Part shown: positions 1-10,799 of the stretch, piece by piece
Numbering within the stretch: the first letter of the stretch is position 1
Layout: every line of letters begins with the position of its first letter
Assembly: GCF_002099425.1 (NCBI RefSeq)
Contig: NW_018343964.1
Coordinates: 9,836,001-9,900,000 of the forward strand
Length of the DNA stretch: 64,000 nt
Reading direction: 5' to 3'
Source of the DNA: Phascolarctos cinereus
Lineage: Eukaryota > Chordata > Mammalia > Diprotodontia > Phascolarctidae
The notes under the pieces: model-generated
The model's input: only the letters and a program-made list of their open reading frames with translations
What the model was told of the DNA's origin: nothing
The model's database searches: none
Program-made: the position numbers and the translations under genes

Positions 1-97
1 GGAGCTTTTGAAACAAATTAAATCATTGGACTGGTTAAAAAAAATACAGCTTTCTGAAAAGAAATTAATTCCCTGTTCCATATGGCCCTGTATATGT

Positions 98-208
98 ACA
101 TATCCAGTAGAATATAAAGCACAGACTGTTTTTCGTTTTTGTTTCTCTTTGTATCCGTAATGCCTAGGAACTTACTGGCACATAATAGATACTTAATGAA
201 TGTTTGCT
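98..208 (+). repeat. L2 LINE 3' end
   Basis: The segment shows the L2 3'-UTR pattern: a 'tttgtatcc' stretch, a 'ggcacataatagatacttaatgaatg' like motif and a terminal 'tgtttgctcaa'. The family is CR1-clade and lacks poly-A. Old and diverged; only the 3' tip remains. Confidence 0.7.
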
Positions 209-217
209 CAATATATA

Positions 218-450
218 CATCTGAGAGGCAGAGGGGCATACTTGGTAGAGAGCCACCCTTACACTCAGAAAGACTGACTTCAAGTGTTGTTTCTGACACG
301 TACTGACTATGTGACTTTGGGCACATAGTATGACCCGTTAGTGCTGGTCTGGGTAACTCTCTAGAACAACAAATTACAGAAAGGGGTTGACCTTCCTTGT
401 AGAAGGGAATCTCCTATACAAATGAAATCACACGTCTGGTCAATATCCAT
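218..450 (+). repeat. MIR3/Ther2-like CORE-SINE
   Basis: A tRNA-like head is followed by the CORE region ('gtgactttgggcacat'). It ends in the tail 'gggtaactctctagaac ... caaatgaaatcacacgtctgg', which is typical of the MIR3/Ther2 group. Two relatives with the same tail lie at 24.52 and 35.99 kb. Confidence 0.65.
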
Positions 451-714
451 GTGTGTATGTGCATGCACATTTATGTACATCCATACATGTATACAAATAT
501 AAAATCTATATGCACATAGCTATTTCCAGGTTCTTTGGCCACAGCAAACCATTTATACATATTATACTTCATGTACTTAAAGATATCCATGCTGTCATCA
601 AAATGGGTACTGTCTCCAATGGTGCAAGTTGACAACTTATCCATCTGTGACTTTTTGTCCTGTGTGATTCCTGCCTGAGTCCTCCCATAAACACACCCTG
701 GAGGCCTCCCTTCT
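451..714. other. No recognised feature
   Basis: I see no coding exon, RNA gene or repeat I can name here. Short open frames on the minus strand have no family resemblance. Confidence 0.4.
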
Positions 715-1180
715 AGGTCAAGGATTCTTGATCTTTTTTGTGTTATGGACCGCTTTGGCAATCTGGTGAAGCCTGTAGAGCCCTTCTCACAATAATATTT
801 TTTAAGTAATTGAAGAAAATGCTATCTTTCAGTTGGAGGTTATTGAAAATTAAGTTGTAATTTCCCCCCCATCCACATTCATTCAGTTGGTCAGTCATTT
901 TACAGTCTTGTCTGACTCTCATGACCGTATTTGGGATTTTCTTGGCAAAATACTGGTTTGCCATTTCTCCAGCTCATTTTACAGATGAGGGAACTGAGGC
1001 AAACAGGGTTAAGTGACTTGTCCAGGGTCACATAGTTAGTAAGTATCTGAGGCCAGATTTAAACTCAGGAAGATGAGTCTTCCTGACTCCAGACCTGGTA
1101 CTCTATCCATTGCACCACTTAGCTGTTCATGGACCCTCTTTAATCTGTCCATGCATCCCAGGTTCAGAACCAGTACTCAG
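715..1180 (-). mobile_element. hAT-type MITE, split by a SINE
   Basis: The ends read 'aggattcttgatc' and 'caggttcagaacc'. They match the MITE family with 'ttcttaacctggggtcc' ends, also seen at 5.61, 7.67 and 63.68 kb. The internal hallmark 'ggcaatctggtgaagcctgtagagcc' is present. The element runs 715-876, is interrupted by an RTE-tailed SINE (about 877-1127), and resumes at 'tcatggaccctc'. It is non-autonomous, has no coding capacity, and the family name is uncertain. Confidence 0.6.
877..1127 (-). repeat. CORE-SINE with RTE/BovB-type tail
   Basis: Read on the minus strand, a tRNA-like head ('tggtgcaatggatagagtacc') leads into the CORE ('gtcacttaaccctgtttgcctcag') and an RTE-type tail ('gtcatgagagtcagacaag'). 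It sits inside a hAT MITE. A short 'ttcat' at both edges may be its target duplication. Confidence 0.85.
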
Positions 1181-1454
1181 CTCATTTTGACATTCTGTGG
1201 GTACTAGTGCAGCACTCTGGCTATCCTTCTATTATTTTCACGTTAGCTACCCAATTGGCCCTTTTTTTGTGTGTGTGAGGCAATCGGGCCCTTTTCTGTC
1301 ATATGAATCCTGCATAATGTCTTTGACCCCATTTTAGGCACATAAATTACCACTGATCACATGCTGCAACTTCCTTGTGCTTATCACCTCCACTGTCATT
1401 TGGTTCACCTGCAAATTCTATTCTTTGCAGATTGTAGTGGTCTTAGAGTGGGGG

Positions 1455-1702
1455 TCTCTTTGATATAATAGCTAATATTTAAATAGTTTTAAGATCTGCA
1501 AAATGCTTTACATATATTATTTAAGCCTCACTGGGAAGTAAGTCATATTATTATCCCCATTTTACAGATGAGGAAACAGGAGGCTCAGAGAGGTTAGGTG
1601 AATCAGGGTCACCCAGCGGGTGCCTGATGTGAAATTTGAAATCAGGGCATCCTGATTCTAAGTTCAATATTTTATCCACTATGCCACCTAGCTGCCTGTA
1701 TT
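1455..1702 (-). repeat. MAR1/Ther1-type CORE-SINE
   Basis: A near full-length copy. The right end is the complement of the 'aggcagctaggtggcatagtgg' head, and the middle has 'cccattttacagatgagg'. The left end carries the 'aatagctaatattt' tail and not an RTE tail. Confidence 0.85.
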
Positions 1703-1759
1703 TGGTGTGCAAGTTGATATTTTGATATTCATCAGTCCTGATATTTTCTTTAATTGGAC

Positions 1760-1957
1760 CAGGGATGAGGAACCTGTAGCCTCGAGGCCACATGTGGCCT
1801 TCTAGGTCCTTGGGACTTTTGATTGAGTCCAAGCTTTACAGAACAAATCCTTTTATTAAGGGGATTTGTTCTGTGAAGTTTGGATTCAGTCAAAGGGCAG
1901 TGCTTTAGGACCTAGAGGGCCACATGTGGCCTCGAGGCAGAAGGTTCTCCACCCCTG
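1760..1957. mobile_element. Palindromic hAT-type MITE
   Basis: A 198-bp element that is almost entirely an imperfect palindrome. The ends are 'cagggatgagg' and 'cacccctg', both arms carry 'cctcgaggccacatgtggcc', and the centre is 'cagaacaaatcc'/'ggatttgttctg' around about 10 bases. The CAGGGGTG-like ends suggest hAT. The flanking 8-mers do not match, so no target duplication could be confirmed. Confidence 0.75.
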
Positions 1958-1965
1958 GACTTAAC

Positions 1966-2554
1966 AATTGGTTCTAGGCCAAGATCATATAATAAGAAGG
2001 CTGGTCTGAGAAGGCCTATTCTCCAGAAAGCACTTTCTGACATATTTAAGCATTCAATTCCCTTCACAGCCATGGTCATGTTCCACCCACACATTTTTTT
2101 GGTTTAAAGAGATTATCCAGAAGGATTCTAAAGCAGCTATAGTAGTGCGTAAGGCTAAAAGAAACTAAAATCAAAATGTCAAAGTTGGGAGGGATAGTGG
2201 AGGGGGGGGTCTAGTCCACCTTCCAAAATGATATAATGATCTTCTTTTTGATATGACCAATAATGATCACCCAATGAATTCTTGAATGCTTCCACTGATG
2301 GGGAATTCATTCACTCATTTTGGATAGCTGTCATTGTTATTAAATTCATCCTTATATAGAGCCAATATCTGTATCTCTGTAATTTCCTAGTTCTGTTCTC
2401 TGGGAACAAGTAGAATAAATCTAAATAGCAGTCTTGCAGTCTTACAAATGTCTGAAGACAATGGTCTTTCTCTCCCCTTGTCCCCACTTCCATCCTCAAT
2501 CTAATTTTCTCCTATTATTCTGGGCTTAAAAGAAATCATGCTGTGGACAAAGTT
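1966..2554. other. No recognised feature
   Basis: Ordinary diverged sequence. A vague resemblance to old CR1/MIR material around 2,160-2,350 is not strong enough to name. Confidence 0.4.
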
Positions 2555-2770
2555 GAGTTTTAAAAGTAATTTTTTGTTTGTTTTTCTTTCTTTTTTTCTT
2601 TTTCTTTTAAACTTAAATACACAGTAAGAAAAGAAACACATTATAAACTTAAATACAAAAAAAGAAAAGAAAAAAAGCATTGCTATGTGCACAGCAGAGC
2701 ATAAGAGAGGATTCAAAATATATAGCAATAAATTTACATTTCAAGAAAGCCTATATAATAAATACTACAT
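2555..2770 (-). repeat. Probable old L1 3'-UTR fragment
   Basis: The plus strand is rich in T then A, with duplicated 'ttataaacttaaatac' segments and a closing 'aataaatttacatttcaag'. This resembles complemented L1 3'-UTRs elsewhere in the window. Low complexity makes the call weak. Confidence 0.35.
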
Positions 2771-2814
2771 ATTGTGTTCTGAGTTTTGTAAGAATAAATT
2801 GAAAATACAACTCA

Positions 2815-3000
2815 AGTCTTAAATCTGCCATTTAACTATCTGTTTGACCTTGGGTAACTTGCTTCATGACTTTGAGCCTCAGTTTCCTCAGCCACCGAAT
2901 TAGGGTATTGATTCTGGCACTATCTACCTTACAAGGAAATTGTGAGGAGCTTTGTAAACTTTAGAGAGTTACAGGAATGTGAGTCATTATTGCATGCCAA
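2815..3000 (+). repeat. MIR/Ther1-type SINE fragment
   Basis: The CORE motif 'tgacctt-gggtaacttg' and the 'gagcctcagtttcctca' block are followed by the MIR-like 'aaattgtgaggagctttgtaaact' tail. The head is missing or eroded. Confidence 0.7.
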
Positions 3001-3074
3001 ATACCTCACAGGATGTTATGAGATAAAAATTCTAGAGTGCTTTAAGATTCCTAGACATAGGTGCTTTAAATTGG

Positions 3075-3660
3075 TACCATATGGTGGTAGAGTGGTATTA
3101 GTAAAATTTGAAAAATACTTAGCTTTTTCTTGAAAGCTTTTCTTTGACCATGTTTTATTTCTGTTTTTTTTCTTTTTGTTAAGTGAAGGTGTGTGTATTG
3201 AGGAGGGGTGACCATGCAGGACATGTGTGTCCACATGGGTCTGTCTAGATCTGGCATGTAGGAAGTTAAGAAGCGATATCACTAAAATCTCCTCCATCCA
3301 TCTTTTTCCAAGGGAGATTTTGGTTCAGGTCTGGAGGGGAAGCAGAAGTTTGGATCTGGAGGCAGGTCATTTTGCTTTCTTCGGAGAAACGAAACTGAGT
3401 AAGTATTACAGATATCTAACTCACCCCCCTCCCTAGGTACTGTTGTGGGGGTGGGAGGAAGGAAAAGGAAAAGGATACTGGAATACAGGCAGCCTATCGT
3501 GAAGACAGGCAGGAAGAAGCATGGTGAGTATAGGTATGGGGAAGTATGGGGAAGATAAGATGAAACCTCACTAATTAGAACCCAGGACACCTGCACTCAA
3601 AGTCCAATTTCCAGGAAGATAAGACTGAGTGCAAGGAGCAGAGCATGGAGAAGACCTTCC
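3075..3660. other. No recognised feature
   Basis: Small open frames on both strands overlap each other and show no protein family signature. The plus strand is G-rich around 3,430-3,560. Confidence 0.4.
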
Positions 3661-3664
3661 TTGG

Positions 3665-3840
3665 GGAGTAAAATGTTTTATTGCTTTTTTTAAATGTTAC
3701 ATCATGGGAATTTCTGGGAACATTCCTCCTCATCTCTCTCCAAACTGAACCTTCCTTTCCAATAAAGAAAAAAAAATGAAGAAAAAACAGCTATTACAAT
3801 GATGAAGTTTGACAATATACAATGTTCTACCTTGATAATC
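3665..3840 (-). repeat. Possible old L1 3' fragment
   Basis: A T-rich start, a 'ctcatctctctcc' pyrimidine block and an A-rich 'aagaaaaaaaaatgaagaa' stretch resemble complemented 3' ends of older marsupial L1s (compare 24.71 and 51.84 kb). No coding part survives. Confidence 0.35.
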
Positions 3841-4064
3841 TACTACCTCTCTGTTTGAGAGGAAGGGGGTATGTTTCATTATCATATTTCTGGGTCCATT
3901 ACTGGCTTTTTAGCTGCTCCGAATTTAGCTTCTCTTTTGTGATCTAGAAAAGGCCTGCATGGAAAGGCCCATGTGTACCTTGGGGCAAAAACATCTCTAT
4001 GTTGATGGGCCAAAGTGACAAAATTTCCAGTAGTACGGTTTGTGGGCAATTAGTAAGATATAAG

Positions 4065-4235
4065 GAAAACAGTAAATTTGGAGTCAGAGGAAATGGATTT
4101 GAATGTCAAATCTCTTCCTGATTATGTCTGCAAACTTATGCAAGTATTTTCATCTTTCTGGGCCTTGGTTTCTTCAGCTGCAAAATGAAAGGGTTGGAAT
4201 AGCTCTATGTAGCACTAAATCTTGTGATCTTATTC
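4065..4235 (+). repeat. MIR SINE fragment
   Basis: The 'ggagtcagaggaaatggatttgaat' head end, the CORE ('gcaaacttatgcaag ... cttggtttcttcagctgcaaaatg') and a 3' 'ctaaatcttgtgatctt' block are in order. Confidence 0.65.
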
Positions 4236-4464
4236 TATTGCTTAGAACACGGTGCAAATGAGGAAGTTTGGCTGCACTCTGTCCTATGGCTACCAATCAT
4301 CTCATAATTCTGACTCACCATCCCCAGGATGTATATTCTTGTTCTGGATGAGATCACATGGACAATTCCGTGCAAATCTATCCACCATTATTAAACTAAC
4401 AGGACAGGATACGTGTTCCAGTGAGAGGACCTATGGAACCCCAAGCAAGATCAGAGCATCACAG

Positions 4465-4640
4465 ACTGAGCTAGAAAGAGGCCAGAGAGGTCATTTAGTA
4501 CAAGCAACTCAAGGATTTTACAGATTGAGGAAAAGAAAGAAAGTTTCAGCAGCTGTCCTAGGATCAGTAATAATACATGCTAGAGACAGAATTTGAATGC
4601 CTGTTCTTCTGACTCTGAAACCCTCTTACACTGCCTAGGA
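4465..4640 (-). repeat. MIR SINE
   Basis: The plus strand shows the complemented MIR pattern: 'agctagaaagaggccagagaggtca', 'ttttacagattgagg' and 'gaatttgaatgcctgttcttctgactc'. Diverged but continuous. Confidence 0.7.
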
Positions 4641-5533
4641 TGTTCTTCATGTAGTTTTTTAATACCCTGAGGAAGAGGAAACTTGCATATCACCTGAGAA
4701 CAGAAGTCAGCTGGGGTGACCCATTTCTCCTTCTCACTGCAAGCACACATATTCTCTTAAAATAAGAACTGAAGAAGAGAGGAAATGATCAGATGCCCAG
4801 ACCATTTGTTTAAGGAAATGACACATTATCCTTTTCCCAACATCTGGTTATCCCTAAAAGACAGTCAAACCCTGATAGCATTGTTGACTCACTAAAATGC
4901 AGTATCTTCACCTCAAGGGAGGTGGGGGAGAAGTAGAGAGAACAGATTTTTATTTTCAGTGTCAGCTGGAGGGATGGCTGCCTAGTGTAGAAGGAGAAGG
5001 GTCACCTGGATGCCTATTTTAGTCTCTATTGGCAGGACCAGAAGCTTCCTTCCTGTCTAGTGTATGACTAGCAACTTTATTTCCTTTTTTCTCTAGTCTT
5101 CTTTAGAAAGCTGGAGGGATCAAAATGCCATCAGGAGCCCTAATCTCTGGACCCCAGAGCAGATAGACTGATAAAGGGGACTAAGTGGGGGTAGAGAGAA
5201 GATTTGGTATGAGACCTGGGAGGGGAGAAGGCTATGACATGGTAGTAGGAAAGGACTTGAGGTCCTAGACCAGGGGTACTTTAAAATTGATTTGTAATAG
5301 TGACTCACAGGGGAACCAACAGCATCTGGCTGCCTGGGAAATGCTCTCAAATTCAGCCCTAAAGCTCCTTTGGGAGTATAGAATAATATGGAAGAGTAAG
5401 AAAGGTCTAAGGAGTAAAGCCAATGGACTATCCAACCCAGGGGAACCAGCTTTGTCCTGAGGAGAGGGCAAGCAATCTGCTAGTCCTGACATTATTATGC
5501 TGTTCTGCTCTGGAGTCTCTACAACAGGGGTGA

Positions 5534-5535
<2 letters not shown>
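4641..5535. other. No recognised feature
   Basis: About 0.9 kb without a repeat or gene that I can name. Overlapping minus-strand frames between 5,120 and 5,492 have no motif or plausible splice context. Confidence 0.4.

Positions 5536-5612
<77 letters not shown>
5536..5612. repeat. (CT)n-(TG)n compound microsatellite
   Basis: About 22 uninterrupted CT units run directly into about 12 TG units, ending in 'tatgtgtatg'. The tract lies at the edge of a hAT-type MITE and the long pure run should be length-polymorphic. Confidence 0.97.
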
Positions 5613-5828
5613 AGATTGTGGACCCTTTTGGCAGGCTGGTAAAACCTATGGACCCCTTCTCAGAATAATGTCTTTAAATGAACAACAAGAAACCATGTAA
5701 GATTATAAAGGAAACCAAAAGTAAATGAAAATAAAATATGTAATTTTTCCCCATCCAAGTTCATGAGCCCCCTGAAATAAATCCATGGACCCACAAGGGG
5801 ACTCCAGGTTAAGAATCTTGCTCTAGAT
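5613..5828 (-). mobile_element. hAT-type MITE
   Basis: It contains 'gacccttttggcaggctggtaaaacc' and 'ggaccccttctcagaataatg', and ends in 'ccaggttaagaatctt'. These match the MITE family of 7.67 and 63.68 kb in the opposite orientation. Non-coding. Confidence 0.65.
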
Positions 5829-5829
5829 C

Positions 5830-6232
5830 TTGGATTTCTTGGACATCTTAAGAAGCGGTCTGGGGAAAGGAAGGGAATGCTCCCATTAAGTTAACAAGAG
5901 TACCTCTCTGACCAGAGGAGGAGGGCACCTCCCTGCCTTCAAAATCTGTGGGTTTTTCTTTTGCCAGACCCCTGTTTTGTTCCACAGAGGGCATTCTGCA
6001 GAAAGCATCCTGGGAATTCGGCCTGTGAACAAAAAGGGGCATTTCCTTGCATGGGCTTCCTGTTTGGGTTTACGTAGGAACCCAAAAGATAGGCGGCCTC
6101 ATAAATCCTTTAGACATCACTGATGTGGGTGTTCCAACTCCTTTGGCTGGATGCCATGGGAAAATTTCACAGAAATAGAAGTGGGGAGGAAAGCACATTC
6201 ACCCTTAGGGTCTCTGGGTTGGTTCCAGAACC
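5830..6232. other. No recognised feature
   Basis: Unique-looking sequence with no gene evidence. Confidence 0.4.
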
Positions 6233-6234
6233 TC

Positions 6235-6322
6235 ATGTCTCTTCATCTGTAAAATAAGAGAATCAGACAAGATAATCTATAAGATATTTTTAAGTTCTGA
6301 TAATTCTATTATTCCTATGATT

Positions 6323-6326
<4 letters not shown>
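6235..6326 (+). repeat. MIR 3' fragment
   Basis: The 'ctcttcatctgtaaaataagag' block and 'ttttaagttctgataattctat' 3' region of MIR are present. The 5' half is absent. Confidence 0.6.
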
Positions 6327-6355
<29 letters not shown>

Positions 6356-6368
6356 CTGTGTGTGTGTA
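6327..6368. repeat. (TG)n microsatellite
   Basis: About 20 TG units with one interruption, directly after a MIR 3' end. Confidence 0.95.
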
Positions 6369-6369
6369 C

Positions 6370-7665
6370 AAATGACAGTGTGGGAGGTGTGAATGGGGAG
6401 GGTGTATTGTGTAGTTGATGGGGGGGTGGAGGGTAGTAGTGTTTATCCATTTCTCACATCGTTCAGTTCAGTGGCTGATATAATTTCAGCTATCCAGACC
6501 TATAGAAGCATAATTGGAATCTTGAGTAAAATATTAGAAAATTGCCCTGGATATTTATCATGTCCCTGCTTTGAAGGAAGGTACTTTTTCAAACCTGGTA
6601 ATTCCCAAACTACCCTGAACATTTTGCTAGATCCAGAAATGACAAAAATCCAGACCATTGGATTTTCATAATTATTTGCCTGATAGTTCGGGCAGGGTTC
6701 TTAATGTTTGGTTTCAGAGTGGAAAAAACTTACAAAGAACCAAATTTCAGCACGTTATATATTATGTTATTATATATTGTATCACATATCACATATTATA
6801 TATTATAATATATTAAAGTGCTAAGGAAGATGTTTGCTTGGATGGACAATTTCCCTTCAATTCCTTTTACTCTATTCTTAACTCTATCTCTGTATGTATC
6901 TAAGGCAGGTTTCCCAATGACAGATGGGCCCTTCAAACATTTTGTCCTAATCAAAAGAAGTACCCTCCCCTACAGCAGTCAGTTGTCATGGCTTTGCCAT
7001 TATTATTCCCTGTTTATGAGGCAAGATGAGACTGTTCAGGTCCTCACTCCAAAGCCCAGCCTGGTGTTAGTTTAACCCTGGCTAGACTTCCCAGGGTAAT
7101 TACAATTGACTTGGTTTTCTCACCCAGTTCATTCCTGTAACCCACACACAGACTAGATGAGTGGGGGATGCTCAGTGACGCACATTTTCCCCAGTGTACA
7201 TACAGACTGGACTCACTGTATTGTGGTTTTAACTTTATGGACAGAACTCATAGGAAGAAACACAACTCCCATCAAAGGTTAACCATTGGGAGAGGATCCC
7301 CACCCCTCTGTGGACTGTAGCCACAAAAACTAACTGTTAGCACCAGCAGACACTCATTTACAGATTAGCTCTGAGTAGGCAGAACAGACCTAAAAAACTA
7401 ACCACTCACAGTGTTCTGAGACTGTTCAAGCTTCTCTCTGCTATGTGCATGCTCCTTGGAATCGGTCCCAGGCCTACTGATATCCTGCACTTCCTGGAAT
7501 CTAACTTGGCTAATTAGCTTCTAGCCTATTCCTTGCTTGGCATTTCTCATCCTCATTCCCTTCCAATGGTGAAACATCGAGGGTTAGATTTAGTGAATGC
7601 TCCTGGTCTGCTTCTCCTTTGGTATGTCTCAGTCATGCCTTTCTAGCACATTATCCTACCATGAG
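6370..7665. other. Repeat-poor stretch, AT-rich patch inside
   Basis: No nameable repeat or gene. Positions 6,755-6,812 are almost pure A/T with 'atatattat' reiterations. Short plus-strand open frames near 6,393-6,671 and 6,818-7,075 carry no recognisable motif. Confidence 0.4.
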
Positions 7666-7667
7666 GG

Positions 7668-7905
7668 CCAAGAGTTCTTAACCTGGGGTCCATGGACCTC
7701 CAAGAGGTGCATCTTGGGTAGATTTCAGGGAGTCTGTGAACATGGATAGGGAAAAAATTCTTTATTTTTATCAACCTATAACTGAAATTTAGCATTTCCT
7801 TCTATTATGAATGTAGGCAATTAATATTATTCTGAAAAGGATTTACCAGACTTACCATAGGCTTCACCAGACTGTTAAAGAGGTCAGTGACATAAGAAAG
7901 GTCAA
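7668..7905 (+). mobile_element. hAT-type MITE
   Basis: It begins 'gagttcttaacctggggtccatgg' and shows 'ttctgaaaaggatttaccag' and 'aggcttcaccagactgttaaagag' near the right end. It is the same family as 715, 5,613 and 63,683. Non-autonomous. Confidence 0.7.
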
Positions 7906-8194
7906 ACCTCCCTGCTGGTTCCCTGGGCAAAGACTAAGAAGTATTGATACCTGATATTGATCCATATCCAGCAGCAACGGTCCAGTTGGGTGCTGAAGTT
8001 TTGAACCCTCCCCATCTTCCTCTCCTCCCATTCCATCAACCAGTAAGATGGAGGGTATTCTCTGACCCTGCCCCAACTTACTGGCCAAAATAGCAGAATT
8101 TATAGCCCATGAGGAAAGGAAGGACAATTTGCAAGTATCTTCCCTTACTTTCACAGTCGAACTCCTAGAAAAAAAAATCCATCTATACAAATTG

Positions 8195-8277
8195 CTTCCT
8201 TTTCCTCACCTCCCACAAACTTTCCAACTCCTTGCAATTTAACTTCCAATTTTGACTGTACCACTGGACTAAAGGTG

Positions 8278-8335
<58 letters not shown>

Positions 8336-9174
8336 ATCTGAAGTCACCAGTGATTACCAAATCCAATTTCTCTTAGTCTTCATTCTTTTAGACTTCTCTG
8401 TAACACTTTCATTGTGCTCCCCTTTCACCTCACCCTATCCCACCTCCTGAAAAAATCAACTGTCTAGGAGGGTTTTTGTTACTCTCTCTCGGCTTTCCTC
8501 TTACCTAGCTGACCATTCGTCCTCAGTTTCTACTACAGGATCAACATTTGTTTCCTTCCTCCTATGTGTGAATGTGACCCAGGACTCTGCACTGGACTTT
8601 ATGTTTTTCATCTTTCTCTACATTCATTTTCAGTGCTTTTATCAGCAACCAAGGGTTCAAATATTATCTCTATACAGAGGACTCCTAAATCTATATACCT
8701 CATCTTTCTCCTGACTTCCAGTTCTTCCTCCTCATTCTCCTGCTCAAAATCCATTGTTGGACATCCCATAAGCATCTTAAACTCAATATGTCTAAAACAG
8801 AACTCATTATCTTCCCTCCTAAACTTAACCTGCTTCTTAACTTCCCTGTTTCTGTCAAAGGTACCACCAACCATCTAATAAACCAGGTTCACAGCCTACA
8901 AGTTTCCTTTGATTCTTCACTCTCTCATCCCCCATAGCTAATCAGTTTCAAAATTTTGTCATTTCTACTTGTGGACCATCTCTCACCATCCATCTCCACA
9001 CACATAGATCAGGTCCATATCACCACTAGCCTGAACTATTGAAAAAGTGGGTTGGTCTTCTCTCAACACCTGACCACACAGCTGATATTTCTAAATTTGA
9101 TATTCCCTGACCACAGGTCTGATCATGTCATTTCTCTGCTCAGAAACTTCAGTGATTTCCTGCTGTCTCTACTG
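8195..9174 (+). repeat. L2 LINE, reverse-transcriptase region remnant
   Basis: The sense strand follows the L2 ORF2 order. First come 'aagtcaccagtgattaccaaatccaat' and 'ttagacttctctgtaacactttcattgtgctcc', equivalent to the DLSAAFDTVDH region. The RT-core neighbourhood 'aatattatctctatacagag' sits where the YADDTQ motif belongs but is degraded. Then come 'cttaaactcaatatgtctaaaacagaactc' (LNMSKTEL) and the C-terminal 'ccatctccac ... accactagcctgaactattg'. A (CT)n tract has expanded inside it, and a MIR follows at 9,175. Not functional. Confidence 0.8.
8278..8335. repeat. Imperfect (CT)n tract
   Basis: A CT-rich run with 'tt' and 'cc' interruptions, inside the L2 remnant. Confidence 0.95.
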
Positions 9175-9290
9175 AGACTCAAAAACTAAGTGGCTTGCCC
9201 AAGGTCACCCAGATACCGTGTGACTGAAGTAGGATTTGGCTCCAAAGCCAACGTGCTTCCTACTGTATGGCATTCGGAGGTGGGGAAAGG
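9175..9290 (-). repeat. MIR fragment
   Basis: The complemented CORE 'aagtggcttgcccaaggtcaccc' is followed by 'gtaggatttggctccaaagcc'. It interrupts the L2 material on either side. Confidence 0.7.
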
Positions 9291-9299
9291 GGGAATGGA

Positions 9300-9425
9300 G
9301 GCAGGTGCAATGTTCGTGTTCTCCCTTGTGTTATACTTACATCTTCCCCATCCTTCCTCGGCAGTAGAATCTCAGCCCTTTGAGTGCCAGGATTATTTGT
9401 TTTTATCATTGTAGCAACTAAATAA
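9300..9425 (+). repeat. Possible L2 3'-UTR fragment
   Basis: The 'tcccttgtgttatac' and 'cagccctttgagtgccaggattatttg' phrases are L2-like and end in 'aactaaataaagag'. Diverged; it may continue the L2 at 8.2-9.17 kb. Confidence 0.4.
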
Positions 9426-9649
9426 AGAGAATAATGAGGGTAAGGCAGAAAAGGAGGGTAGAAGCCAGATTGTGGAGTCCTGAAGGTTTTTGAGTGCTAG
9501 CACTCATCCCTTAGAAGGACTCTCTATCCCTGGGGCCCCTCTCTCTGATTGGAGTGGGGAGGGCCCTTCCCGGTACCTCCATTTAAGGTAGGCACCAAGG
9601 TCAACCATGTCTTTATTTCCCTACGGGCTGCACTCTGGACTTCTCCATC

Positions 9650-9832
9650 ATGCCCTGGAAGTGAGTATCTTTCCTTCCCCTCCTCCCTTTACAGCTTTCT
9701 TTTATGTGTTGTCTTCCCATTAGAATGTACACTCCTTCAGGTCAGAGATATCTTTTTTTCTTTGTTTGTATTTGTATTCCCAGGGCTTAGCACATAGTAA
9801 GCATTTAATAAATGCTTGTTGACTGAATGACT
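9650..9832 (+). repeat. L2 LINE 3' end
   Basis: A clear L2 terminus: 'agaatgtacactccttcaggtcagagata', 'tgtattcccagggcttagcacatag' and 'aataaatgcttgttgactgaatg'. Confidence 0.85.
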
Positions 9833-9839
9833 AAACAGA

Positions 9840-10799
9840 TGAATATGATCACAGTAATTCATTAGGAAGATTGCCCAATAAAGGAGAACCTTCATTTGCA
9901 CTGTATCTCTCGAGAAAGTGAGTTAGGCAGAGTACTAAATAAGAAATCCCGGGTGACACTTAGATTGTGCCTACCTGGGAAGGACAAAGATAGGAGATTA
10001 TGCCAGATTGGTTAGTAAGATTATAGGGAGGTTTGGGCACAAAAGAAGAGGGTCTAGCAAATTTGGTAAGTGTTATACATAAGTCACACAGACTAAAAAT
10101 GAAGTCCAGAGAGGTCAGCTAAGGAAGCAAGAAACAAAAAGGTAGTATAGGTCTAGACAGATAGGAAGTCAAATCCAAAAAAAGTTAGCTAGGACAGAGA
10201 ACAGGAACTCAAATTAGGAGACTGGACAACAAAGAACCAGGGACCCAAATAAAGGATCTGAGCACTTAGAATTTAGGAAGTTAGGCCAAAGAATCTAGCC
10301 AGCTGGGGTGGCACAGGACCTAGCCAAGAGACCTGGACAATAGGCATAGAATACCAGCAGCCAGAAGGAGATCCTGCCCAAGACCTAAATGTGGTTAGAC
10401 TTCGTTGGAGACTGGAGATAACCAATGGACAGCCAAGTGATGCGCTAGTACTAATAAAATGTAAAGTACTAAAGGGGTGCCCCCAGCATGCTAGGTAGAT
10501 TTGTTAAAGGAGGAGCCATGGGGGAACATAAATAAGCATTGAACAGGATGACAAGGCATGTGGTACAGGTTTATCAGACTTCTTCCATGCTTTGTTGAAG
10601 CTACTACTAGGATTCACCTAGTAGAGCCAAGCAATGCTAAATATTCTGTGCCAATCTGAATGTGACTTTGTCCTGACTCATACGTGATTGGTATGCTCAT
10701 GTAAGTGCAGGAATTCCTTTACTGAAGACTTATGCCTTTGCTAATGCAACAGCTTCCCTTTGTCTATGTCAAGATAAAGCAGCACTAATTCTAACCTCA
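9840..10799. other. Unassigned, degenerate purine-rich repetition
   Basis: Positions 9,900-10,400 repeat short themes such as 'gaaccagggac', 'ggacaataggc' and 'aggaagttaggcc' without a fixed period. This may be an old repeat or an eroded tandem array. No gene seen. Confidence 0.35.

Noticed and set aside
1752-1965. 8-bp target duplication around the palindromic MITE
   Set aside because: The flanking 8-mers 'aattggac' and 'gacttaac' do not match.
5536-5612. Microsatellite as a regulatory GAGA/CT element
   Set aside because: Pure (CT)n-(TG)n of this length is explained by slippage, and there is no promoter nearby.
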